From Sorangium cellulosum (GTDB lineage Bacteria > Myxococcota_A > Polyangia > Polyangiales > Polyangiaceae), in assembly GCF_002950945.1 (NCBI RefSeq), contig NZ_CP012673.1:1674001-1738000 (forward strand): a DNA stretch of 64,000 nucleotides, read 5' to 3'. The notes below the pieces were generated by a model, which saw nothing but the letters and a program-made list of their open reading frames with translations, had not been told where the DNA came from and ran no database searches. The position numbers and the translations under genes were made by a program. Numbering within the stretch: position 1 is the first letter of the stretch; each line of letters starts with the position of its first letter. Below are positions 1 to 7,835 of the stretch, in pieces.

Positions 1-869
1 ATGACGTACTCGTAGCCATGCTCGTCGACGTCGACCATCATCTTCGTCGGGAACATCCGCTGAGAATAGCTGATCACCTCCGCGTAGATCCTGGCCTTGC
101 GCTCGAGCGCGTGCTCCAGATCCTCGAGCACGAGCATCGCGGCGCCCTCCCCGAGCACGAACCCGTCCCGGTCCTCATCGAACGTGCGGTACGTGCTCTC
201 CGGCGGCTCGTCCTTGTTCACCAGCACGCCGAGGCGGTTGTAGCTCTCCCAGACGATGTCCTTGTGGAGCACGGCCGAGGTGCCCCCCGTCAGCATGATC
301 TTCGTCCGGCCGAGGAGGATCTTCTCGACCGCGCTGATGAGGGCGATGTTGCCCGAGGCGCAGGCCGCGGCGGCGCCCATGGACGGGCCGTTGAAGCCGT
401 AGGCCATGCTGATCGCCCCCGACGGCCCGTGCGCGGGGTTCAGCGCGGTGTACATGGTGGACGGCTTGCCGTCGAAGATCGACGCCGAGTCGCCGAACGT
501 GTTGCCGACGATGATGCCCACGTCCTCCTGGTGGCGGGCGAGCCTCTCCGCGTCCAGGTGCGAGTCCTCGAGGGCGAGCTGCGCCGCCGCCAGCGTCATG
601 TAGATGGTGCGGTTCGGGAGGAAGCGGTAGTCGCGGGTCTCCAGCTTCCGCAGCCGCTGCTCGACGACCTTCCAGTGGGGCACCCGGCTGGCGGCCGCGA
701 TGGCCTCCTCGAGGTTCACGCAGGCGGCGGCGACGGGCTGCCCCTCGGTGGGCGAGAACAGCTGGTTTCGCGTGATGAAGCTGCGTCCGGTGAGGACATT
801 GCTCCAGAACGAGGGCCCAACACCCGCCGAGGTCACGGGTCCGACTCCGGTCACGACGACTCTTCTCAT
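1..869 (-). CDS. beta-ketoacyl-ACP synthase (KAS II/FabF-like), 3' end beyond window
   Basis: Partial gene: the start is inside the window and the 3' end lies beyond position 1. The product opens MRRVVVTGVGPVTSAGVG, the usual first strand of the thiolase fold in FabF-type enzymes. The nucleophile cysteine sits in AAAACASGN and is preceded by AYGFNGPSMG, so the first half of the active site is intact; the two catalytic histidines would fall in the missing part. KAS enzymes join malonyl-ACP units to an acyl chain. The ATG overlaps the stop of the upstream acyl-AMP ligase/ACP gene by 4 bp (ATGA), so the two are translationally coupled and the enzyme probably extends the acyl chain loaded on that ACP. 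Whether it serves a polyketide, an aryl polyene or a modified fatty acid cannot be decided from this fragment. Confidence 0.88.
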   Translation of the reverse strand, partial: MRRVVVTGVGPVTSAGVGPSFWSNVLTGRSFITRNQLFSPTEGQPVAAACVNLEEAIAAASRVPHWKVVEQRLRKLETRDYRFLPNRTIYMTLAAAQLALEDSHLDAERLARHQEDVGIIVGNTFGDSASIFDGKPSTMYTALNPAHGPSGAISMAYGFNGPSMGAAAACASGNIALISAVEKILLGRTKIMLTGGTSAVLHKDIVWESYNRLGVLVNKDEPPESTYRTFDEDRDGFVLGEGAAMLVLEDLEHALERKARIYAEVISYSQRMFPTKMMVDVDEHGYEYV

Positions 870-3004
870 ACTATCTCCTGATCGCTCCTCTGGTGAGTAT
901 CCTGCCCTCCGGCGACCGTGGTGCCGGTGGAGAGCTCGCTGTCGCCCGGGCCAGCGAGGAAGTTGATCAGATCCTCGATGGTCGGGTGGGCGTATAGGAC
1001 GTTCGCTGGCAGCTCTCTGCCGAGCCATTCGCCGAGATCGGCGGCCAGGTCGATCGCGTCGGCGGAATCCACGCCGTAATGGCTGAACGGTTGCCGGAGA
1101 TCCGCCAGGGTCTCGGCCATGCCCAGGCGGCTGACGAGGCGCGCCACGAGCCAGCGGGTGATGGCTGCCCTCGTCCCCACCTCGCCCGCGGCCGCGCCCG
1201 GCGTCGTGCCGGAGCGATCGCCGGCCGGGGGAGCGGCGGCGAACACGGCGCGCGCGATCTCGTCGAGCTCGCCCTGCTGGAAGCCGAGCCGGCACGCGCG
1301 CCGCTGGATCTTGCCGCTCGATGTCTTCGGGATGCTCCGGGCCTTGAGCAGCGCGACCGCGTGGACGGGCACCTCGTGCTGCTCGATCACGGCGTTGCGG
1401 ATCGCCTGCGCCACCGCGTCGGCGTCCTCGATCGGCGCCTCCGCGTACACCTCGGCGACGACGGCGACGTACTCTCGCTCGTCCACCTCCACGGAGAACG
1501 CGGCCGAGCAGCCCGAGCGCAGCGCGGGGTGGGCCCCCTCCGCCGTCTGCTCGATGTCCTGCGGATAATGATTGCGGCCGCGGATGATGATGAGGTCCTT
1601 GTCGCGACCGGTGATGAACAGCTCGCCATCCCTCAGGAAGCCCAGGTCTCCGGTCCTCAGGAACGGGCCCTCGCCGCTGTCCGCGAGGAAGGCCTGGAAG
1701 GTCGCCGCGCTCGCCTCCGGGAGGTTCCAGTAGCCCTGGGCGCACGAGGTGCCGGCCAGCCAGATCTCGCCGACCTCGTTCGGGCCGCACCGCCTCAGGG
1801 TCTCGGGGTGCACGATCTCGATGCGGGTGTCCAGCGCGGGGCGCCCGCAGCCGGCCACGTGCCGGCCGACAGGCCCGCCCTCCTTCGCGTCGACCACGCG
1901 GTGGGACTCGAGCGCCGCCGCGTCCAGCCTGGCAAAGGTGGGCAGCTCGTCCCGCCGCTGCGTGGTGACCTTGAGCGTGAACTCGGCCAGCCCGTAGCCT
2001 GCGCACATCGCCTCGGGGCGGAGGCCGCACGGCGCGAAGAGCTCGGTGAAGCGCTCGACGGTCGCGCGGCGGATGGGCTCCGCGGCGTTGAGCGCCACCT
2101 TGAGGCGGCTCAGGTCGAGCTGCGCGCGCTCCTGCTCGGAGACCTTCTTGGTGCACAGCGTGAAGGCGAAATTGGGCGCGGCCGTGTGCGTGCCCCCGTA
2201 GCGCGACAGGGCCTTGAGCCACCGCACCGGCCGCCCGAGGAAGCTCGACGGCGACATCAGCACGCACGGGAAGCCGATGAAGAGCGGCAGCAGGAGGCCG
2301 TAGATGAGGCCCATGTCGTGGAACGTCGGCAGCCACGTCACCATCACGCTGTCCGGGCCATGGCCGAAGTCGACGTCCATGTCGGCGAGCGTGTGGAGAA
2401 GACCGCCGTGACTGACCATCACGCCCTTGGGGGCCGAGGTGGACCCCGAGGTGTACTGGAGGAAAGCCAGCGCGTCGGGCGAGAGCACGGGCGGCGTCCA
2501 CGCCTCGGGCGGCGCGCTCTCCATCCGGTCGGTGGCGAACCACCGCACCCCGTCGAGCTCGCGCGCCTCGGAGAGCGGCTGCGCCATGGCCTGCTCCAGC
2601 TCGTGTGTGGTGAGGATGGCGGCCGGCCTCGCGTCGTTCAGGATGGCCTTGAGCCGCGGGAGCGTGCGGTTCACCCGGCCCGGCTCCGGCGGATAGGCGG
2701 GCACCGCGATGACCCCGGCATAGAGGCACCCGAGGAATCCCTCGATGAAGTCGAGCCCCGAGGGGTACAGCAGCAGGGCGCGCCCTCCAGGCCCGACCTC
2801 GCGGTGGAGCCGCGCGCCGATGGCGCGCGCTCGCTGGTCGAGCGCGGAGTACGTGAGCTGCGCGCCTTCGCGCTCGCCGTCGATCAGGTAGAGGTAGGCC
2901 CGCCCGTGCGGGTCGAGCGAAGCTCGCCGCAGGAGGACCTCTCCCACGGTCGAGGGGCCACGCGGCGGATCGCCTGCGGCGATGTCCAGATGATTGTTCA
3001 CCAT
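866..3004 (-). CDS. fatty acyl-AMP ligase with C-terminal acyl carrier domain
   Basis: 712 residues. The N-terminal ~570 residues are an ANL-superfamily adenylating enzyme of the FAAL (FadD32-like) branch: P-loop YTSGSTSAPKGVMVSH at about 184-199, then TWLPTFHDMGLI, and GYGLAEFTLKV typical of FAALs. The C-terminal ~80 residues are an acyl carrier protein with the phosphopantetheine serine in YGVDSADAIDL (about Ser647). Known family role: activate a fatty acid as acyl-AMP and load it onto a carrier protein; here the carrier is fused. It follows the FAD hydroxylase by 47 bp and overlaps the ketosynthase start by 4 bp, so the three form one operon for starting and extending an acyl chain. The final product is unknown. 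Confidence 0.9.
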   Translation of the reverse strand: MVNNHLDIAAGDPPRGPSTVGEVLLRRASLDPHGRAYLYLIDGEREGAQLTYSALDQRARAIGARLHREVGPGGRALLLYPSGLDFIEGFLGCLYAGVIAVPAYPPEPGRVNRTLPRLKAILNDARPAAILTTHELEQAMAQPLSEARELDGVRWFATDRMESAPPEAWTPPVLSPDALAFLQYTSGSTSAPKGVMVSHGGLLHTLADMDVDFGHGPDSVMVTWLPTFHDMGLIYGLLLPLFIGFPCVLMSPSSFLGRPVRWLKALSRYGGTHTAAPNFAFTLCTKKVSEQERAQLDLSRLKVALNAAEPIRRATVERFTELFAPCGLRPEAMCAGYGLAEFTLKVTTQRRDELPTFARLDAAALESHRVVDAKEGGPVGRHVAGCGRPALDTRIEIVHPETLRRCGPNEVGEIWLAGTSCAQGYWNLPEASAATFQAFLADSGEGPFLRTGDLGFLRDGELFITGRDKDLIIIRGRNHYPQDIEQTAEGAHPALRSGCSAAFSVEVDEREYVAVVAEVYAEAPIEDADAVAQAIRNAVIEQHEVPVHAVALLKARSIPKTSSGKIQRRACRLGFQQGELDEIARAVFAAAPPAGDRSGTTPGAAAGEVGTRAAITRWLVARLVSRLGMAETLADLRQPFSHYGVDSADAIDLAADLGEWLGRELPANVLYAHPTIEDLINFLAGPGDSELSTGTTVAGGQDTHQRSDQEIV

Positions 3005-3051
3005 GAGCCTCTCACATTAAGAATGGCGTCGAGCGACACTGCCGCTCGGGC

Positions 3052-4629
3052 TCATGCCCCGAGCATGCCGCGCAGGGACCTGAAGCCCTCCGGGGCCTCT
3101 TGCCGGGAAAACAGCGCAGCCACGAAGCGATCGGGGCGGACGAGCGCGATCTGGCCGCGGTGCTCCGCGAACCACCGGGCCAGGAGGCCGCTGTCGTCCT
3201 GGACCTCCTCGCAGGAGCCCGCGCCTGCCCGAGGGGGCTGCCCCGCCGGAAGGACCTTGAGGGTGCGCGCGCCGAGCCGCGCCCAGAAGTGCCGCATGGG
3301 CTCGTCCAGCGTCTCGAGCGGGTCCACGCCCATCCCGATCGCCGCGAATCCGCTCCCCACCACGTCATCCAGCATCGCCCGCTGCCCGTCCGCCCGCAGC
3401 ACCCGCGGCTGGGCGATCATCGTGCCTCCCGGCGGGCGCGCCGAGAACGCGCCCTGGCGAAGCCTGGGCATGGCCTTGGAGCGCCTCTTGAACTGCTCGC
3501 GCAGCGGGGGCACGCCGAAGAGGAGCCGGAGCGCGGCGCGGCGCACGAGATCGTGGCGCCGGCCGCGGGGGAAGAACAGCCAGCCCACGCGCTCTGTCGC
3601 CGCGATCGACTCCTTCACGTGCGGAATGCGCTCCTGCTCGTAGCTGTCGAGGAGGTCCGGGCTCGAGAGGCCGCGGAGGACGAGGGAGAGCTTCCAGCAC
3701 AGGTTAGCGGCGTCGCGCAGGCCGCTGCACAGACCCTGGCCGGCGAAGGGCGGCATCATGTGGGCGGAGTCCCCGAGCAGGAACACCCGGCCGGACCGGA
3801 AGCGATCCGCGACGCAGGTGTTGATGGCGTAAGTGCGGATCCGCCGCACCTCACCCAGCTTCGGCCCGTCCTTCCAGCGCGCGAAGAGCGCCTGAAGCCC
3901 GTCCCTGTCGAGCTGCTCGAACGCCTTCGCGTCCTCGCCCGGCGGCAGGCGGATGGACCAGCGCTGGAACCCCTCCGGCTGCTGCACGAAGACGAGCGGC
4001 CGGCGTGGGTCGCCGAAGAAGGAGAAGCAACCCGCGGGCCGGACCTCGCCGCGCGCCTCGATGAGCATCCACCTCTCCTCGGAGCTGGACCCGTTCATCG
4101 AGATGTTGCAGAGCTTGCGCACGATGCTCCTTCCACCGTCGCAGCCCAGCACGAAATCGGCCTCGACGCGGTAGCTCTCCCCGCCGGGCCCCTGCACGGT
4201 GACCACCGCCTGGTCGTCGCTCTGGGACAGCCCGGTCGCCGTGTGCCCCGCGCGCAGCTCGACGCACCCGAAGCGCCCCAGGCCCTCGCGCAATGTCCTC
4301 TCCAGGCTGGTCTGGAGCATGGTGCAGAGGCGCGGGAAGCCCAGCGTCTTTGGGCCGGCCATGGACAGCTCGGCCACGAGCTCTCCGGAGCCCGAGTATA
4401 CAGAGAGGCTCGGGTCCGGCAGCATGCCATCAAGCTGCTTCTGGGCCAGCCCGAACATCTGAAACGTGCGCAATGCCTCGTCGTCGAGGTTCGTCGCGCG
4501 CGGGTACGTCGTCAGGGTGGCGTCTCGCTCGAGGAGCAACGCTCGGATGCCGTACTGCCCCAGCAGGTTCGTGGCCGTCATGCCGACGGGGCCCGCCCCG
4601 ACGACGATCACATCGACACGCTCGTTCAT
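3052..4629 (-). CDS. FAD-dependent aromatic hydroxylase (PheA/MhpA class)
   Basis: 525 residues. Group A flavoprotein monooxygenase: N-terminal FAD-binding GAGPVG at 11-16, the DG motif GCDGGRS near 162-168, and the second FAD motif LLGDSAHMMPPFAGQG near 285-300. These enzymes use NAD(P)H and O2 to hydroxylate phenolic or polyketide-like rings; MhpA (3-(3-hydroxyphenyl)propionate hydroxylase) and polyketide hydroxylases share this layout. ATG start chosen at the motif-proximal methionine. It is the first gene of the minus-strand operon that continues with the acyl-AMP ligase/ACP and ketosynthase, so it probably tailors the product or oxidises a precursor. Substrate unassigned. Confidence 0.85.
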   Translation of the reverse strand: MNERVDVIVVGAGPVGMTATNLLGQYGIRALLLERDATLTTYPRATNLDDEALRTFQMFGLAQKQLDGMLPDPSLSVYSGSGELVAELSMAGPKTLGFPRLCTMLQTSLERTLREGLGRFGCVELRAGHTATGLSQSDDQAVVTVQGPGGESYRVEADFVLGCDGGRSIVRKLCNISMNGSSSEERWMLIEARGEVRPAGCFSFFGDPRRPLVFVQQPEGFQRWSIRLPPGEDAKAFEQLDRDGLQALFARWKDGPKLGEVRRIRTYAINTCVADRFRSGRVFLLGDSAHMMPPFAGQGLCSGLRDAANLCWKLSLVLRGLSSPDLLDSYEQERIPHVKESIAATERVGWLFFPRGRRHDLVRRAALRLLFGVPPLREQFKRRSKAMPRLRQGAFSARPPGGTMIAQPRVLRADGQRAMLDDVVGSGFAAIGMGVDPLETLDEPMRHFWARLGARTLKVLPAGQPPRAGAGSCEEVQDDSGLLARWFAEHRGQIALVRPDRFVAALFSRQEAPEGFRSLRGMLGA

Positions 4630-5313
4630 CGCTGGCTCAATTCATCGCGCCGAGAGGCGACCGGTCCTTGCCGGCGACCAACGCTCGTGCACCGTGGAGC
4701 GCCGCAGCCTCGCAGCGCTGCAACCGATCACAATCCATCAGCGGTCACTCGACGAGCACCCTTGCCCAGGCGACGCCCCGACCCGGATCGAGCCGCGCGG
4801 CCTGACCCGCCGTGGCCCAGATACGATGATGTCGGCGCCATTGCATCCATCGTCAGACCACCGAGCCCAGGTGCGCGCCTGTGCCACGACTGGCTCATTG
4901 CTGCGTGCGAGCGGCGAGGCTGACACCTCAAAGGACTGAGCCAGGAGAACGTCAAGCCCTCTGGGCAGAGCCACACGCCGCGAGCGTTCGCCGAACGCTG
5001 CCCGCCCAGGTCGCCATGAGCCTGATGAACAGGTCGTCGTTGTTGTCCCGATGACAGGCCGACCTTACCGCAACCGGGGCGGCACGCAAGCAGTTTGAAC
5101 GTATCGGAGCACGATGACAGCTCTGTTTCTGTGGAGACACGGCGCCGCATCCTGCTTGCATCTACAATGCGATCCGGCCGCCGCCCCCGTCACGAAGCTC
5201 GGTACCGCAATGGCGACGAGCCCCCCTTTGCCGAGGACGCAGGGACATCCTCTCCGGGCGCCGGGCTACTCCGCAGGATCTCCCGCTCACCATGGCCGAC
5301 CCCGCGCGTCGCC
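4630..5313. other. intergenic region upstream of the FAD hydroxylase operon
   Basis: About 680 bp with no convincing gene; the open frames here have composition unlike the neighbours and no family motifs. It must hold the promoter of the minus-strand operon starting at 4629. A 17-bp palindrome (AGCGTTC, 3-bp centre, GAACGCT) at 4983-4999 is the only ordered site seen and could be an operator, but it lies over 350 bp upstream of the operon start. Confidence 0.5.
4983..4999. promoter_or_regulatory. 17-bp palindrome, possible operator
   Basis: Perfect 7-bp arms AGCGTTC and GAACGCT separated by GCC. It lies in the region upstream of the hydroxylase/ligase/ketosynthase operon. No cognate regulator is encoded next to it, so function is a guess. 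Confidence 0.25.
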
Positions 5314-6375
5314 CTACCTGTGCTGCTGCCCCGCGCTCCACCCCGCCGGCCGCCACCCGAGAATACGCAGCGCGTTCCGCGAGAAGATCTTCTCCACATC
5401 CCCCCGGCTCATCCCCCGCTGCCGCAGCCGCGCCGCCAGCGCCGGCAGCGCCGAGGCGTCGGCGAGCCCCTTCGGCGTCGTGATGCCGCCATCGAAATCC
5501 GAGCCGATCGCGACATGATCGACCCCCGCCACCCGGACCATGTGGTCGACCTGCGCGACCACGTCATCCACATCCGCCTCGCTCGTCCCGTTCACGAACG
5601 GCGCGTGGAAGTTGAGCCCCGCGACACCGCCGCTCCGCCCGATGAGCCGCAGCTGCTCGTCCGTCAGGTTGCGCGGCCGATCCGCCACCGCGCGCGCGTT
5701 CGAGTGGGTCGCGACGATCGGCGCGCCGTGCGCCGCCGCGATCGGCACGAGGTCCGCGAACGCCGCGTCCGAGATGTGCGACACGTCGATGAGCGCGCCC
5801 CTCGCGTAGACGCGCTCGCAGAACCGCTTGCCGAGCTCCGTCAGCCCGAACGAGGCCGGCTCGCCGGTCGCCGACGACGACAGCTGCGTGTTCTTCGCGT
5901 GGCTCGGGCTGATGAGCCGCACGCCGCGCTCGATGAAACGATCGATCTGCGCGATGTCCTCCGCGAACGCGCCCGCCCCCTCGATCGAGAGGAACGTGCT
6001 GATCCTCCCCGGCTCGGCCCGCGCCGCGCCGAGCGGGAGGAACACCGGGTTCGCGGCGACGATCGCCTCCACGGTGGCGAGGACCGCGTCCGCGTCCTCG
6101 ATCCGCGGGCCCTCGGGCCGCGCCCGGTCGGGCAGGTAGATCGGCAGCACGATGCCGAGGTAGTTGCCCGCGACGAGCGTCTCCCGGCGGGCGTGGCCCT
6201 CGTCGAGGCGCCGGTCGCGGCCCTTGAAGTGGACCTGCCAGGGCACGTCGACGTGCAGGTCGACCACCTGCACGGGGGGCTCGGGCGGGTCGCCGCGCGT
6301 CGGGCGCGGCGCACCCAGCGCGCCGGCGGCGCACGCGACGGCCAGCGCGGCCCGGGTGCGGCCGGCGGCGCTCAC
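5314..6375 (-). CDS. membrane dipeptidase, peptidase family M19 (renal dipeptidase-like)
   Basis: 353 residues from a GTG start. A short N-terminal Ala-rich hydrophobic stretch looks like a signal peptide, so the enzyme is probably exported. M19 metal-site motifs are visible in order: VVDLHVDVPW (HxD), FLSIEGAGAF (bridging Glu region), SPSHAKNT, DVSHISD and ATHSNARAV, ending with AIGSDFDGG. Family M19 enzymes are zinc dipeptidases that also act on D-amino-acid-containing dipeptides. The GTG overlaps the stop of the upstream Ser/Thr kinase by 4 bp (GTGA), which fixes the start and implies translational coupling. The usual EGG motif reads EGAGA, a small deviation. A longer open frame continues upstream in this phase, but it is only the shadow of the neighbouring genes. 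Confidence 0.88.
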   Translation of the reverse strand: MSAAGRTRAALAVACAAGALGAPRPTRGDPPEPPVQVVDLHVDVPWQVHFKGRDRRLDEGHARRETLVAGNYLGIVLPIYLPDRARPEGPRIEDADAVLATVEAIVAANPVFLPLGAARAEPGRISTFLSIEGAGAFAEDIAQIDRFIERGVRLISPSHAKNTQLSSSATGEPASFGLTELGKRFCERVYARGALIDVSHISDAAFADLVPIAAAHGAPIVATHSNARAVADRPRNLTDEQLRLIGRSGGVAGLNFHAPFVNGTSEADVDDVVAQVDHMVRVAGVDHVAIGSDFDGGITTPKGLADASALPALAARLRQRGMSRGDVEKIFSRNALRILGWRPAGWSAGQQHR

Positions 6376-7745
6376 CCGCTCACCAGCACGCCGAGCGCGA
6401 AGCCGACGCCGAGGCAGACGAGGCCGATGACCCCCACGAGCCACCAGGCCGCACCTCCCCCGGAGAGCTCGCCCTCCGCGGGGAGCGGCACCTCCACGAC
6501 CTGCACGTCGTAGCGACCGCCCGTGAGCGTGGGCACGCCCGTCGGCCGCTGCGCGCTGATGTGCGTCGGGCTGGCGGCCACCGGGAACGTCGCCGTGGGC
6601 GCCACCGAGGAGGTCTGCTGCGTCGGCGGCGCGGTCCTCGGCGGCGGCACGGTCGGCGGCCTCGCCCCGCTCGGGACGCCCGACACCACGCCCCCATGCG
6701 GCTGCGGCATCTGCGACAGCTGCTGCGGCGTCTGCGCCATCGGTTGCGGCGTCGGCACCTGCGGCACCTGCGGCATCTGCGACGTCTGGGGCACCTGCGA
6801 CATCCGGGGCACCAGCGAGGGTATCGGCGGAGGCGGGGACGACGTGTGCGCTCCCGGCACCACGATGCCCGCGCGGTGGGCGACGGCGGCCAGCGTCTGC
6901 GCCATCTCCTCCGCCGTCTGGAAGCGCCCGCTCACGTCCTTGGAGAGGGCGCGCTGGAAGAAGAAGCCCCAGGCGGCCAGGTGCGGGGCGACCTGCTCGA
7001 TCGGGCGCACCTCCTTGGCGAGCACGGCGGTGAGCCGCGCGAACTCGTTCTCGGCCGGGAACGGCTGCGTCGCCGTCAGCATCTCGTAGAAGATCACACC
7101 CACGCTCCAGAGATCGGTGCGCGCGTCGACGCCCTTCGCGTTCTTGATCTGCTCGGGGCTCATGTAGCCGGGCGTCCCGAGGAGCGTGCCCGCGCGCGTC
7201 TTCAGGCCCATGCCGCCGGCCGCGTCCATCACCTTCGCGATGCCGAAATCGAGCACCTTCACGCGGAAGCCGCCGCGCGCGTCGCGCACGAGGAACAGGT
7301 TCTCCGGCTTCAGATCGCGGTGGATCACCTTGTGCGCGTGCGCGGCCATCAGCGCCTGGAGCACCTCGTGCAAGATCGGCACGGCCTGCTGCGGCGGGAT
7401 GGGGTTGCCCTGATCGATGTACGCGGCGAGCGGGACCCCCTGGAGGAGCTCCATCACGAGGTAGGGCGTGCCGTCCTCGGCGCGGGCCGCCTCGAAGACC
7501 GAGGCGATGTTCGCGTGGACGAACCCCTTCGTCGCCTCGGCCTCGGCGAAGAAACGCTGGAGGACGAGCTCGTCCTGCGTGAACTCGGGGTGCAGCACCT
7601 TGATCGCGCGCTTGCCCTCGCCGCGCAGCCCCTCCGCCTCGTAGACGGCGCCCATGCCCCCCTCGCCGAGCAGACGCACGAGCCGGAAGCGCCCGTTCAG
7701 CACGGCGCCCACGAGCTGGTGGGCAGGGCTCGAAGGGTCGATCAC
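6372..7745 (-). CDS. membrane-anchored eukaryotic-type Ser/Thr protein kinase
   Basis: 457 residues. Complete Hanks-type kinase domain over the first ~300 residues: glycine loop GEGGMG at 27-32, catalytic Lys49 in RAIKVL, HRDLKPEN at 142-149 and DFG at 166-168, followed by GTPGYMSPEQ. A linker rich in Pro, Gln, Met and Ser (about 310-400, with repeated QVPQ/SQMPQ) separates it from a single transmembrane helix in the last ~28 residues (WWLVGVIGLVCLGVGFALG). Only a few residues follow the helix, so the kinase is tail-anchored with its catalytic domain in the cytoplasm and no extracellular sensor. It is the first gene of a coupled pair with the M19 dipeptidase. Such kinases are abundant in myxobacteria; targets unknown. 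Confidence 0.93.
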   Translation of the reverse strand: MIDPSSPAHQLVGAVLNGRFRLVRLLGEGGMGAVYEAEGLRGEGKRAIKVLHPEFTQDELVLQRFFAEAEATKGFVHANIASVFEAARAEDGTPYLVMELLQGVPLAAYIDQGNPIPPQQAVPILHEVLQALMAAHAHKVIHRDLKPENLFLVRDARGGFRVKVLDFGIAKVMDAAGGMGLKTRAGTLLGTPGYMSPEQIKNAKGVDARTDLWSVGVIFYEMLTATQPFPAENEFARLTAVLAKEVRPIEQVAPHLAAWGFFFQRALSKDVSGRFQTAEEMAQTLAAVAHRAGIVVPGAHTSSPPPPIPSLVPRMSQVPQTSQMPQVPQVPTPQPMAQTPQQLSQMPQPHGGVVSGVPSGARPPTVPPPRTAPPTQQTSSVAPTATFPVAASPTHISAQRPTGVPTLTGGRYDVQVVEVPLPAEGELSGGGAAWWLVGVIGLVCLGVGFALGVLVSG

Positions 7746-7835
7746 GCGAGGACTGTACCAAAGCTTGCGCGCGGGCCGCTCGCCGAAACTTTGCCGCGCC
7801 GGGGAGCGGCGGGCTCGGTGAACACGCGCGGCGCC

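Noticed and set aside
4728..5150. 140-codon minus-strand frame upstream of the FAD hydroxylase
   Set aside because: Low-complexity, unlike neighbouring codon use, no signal peptide, no recognisable domain.
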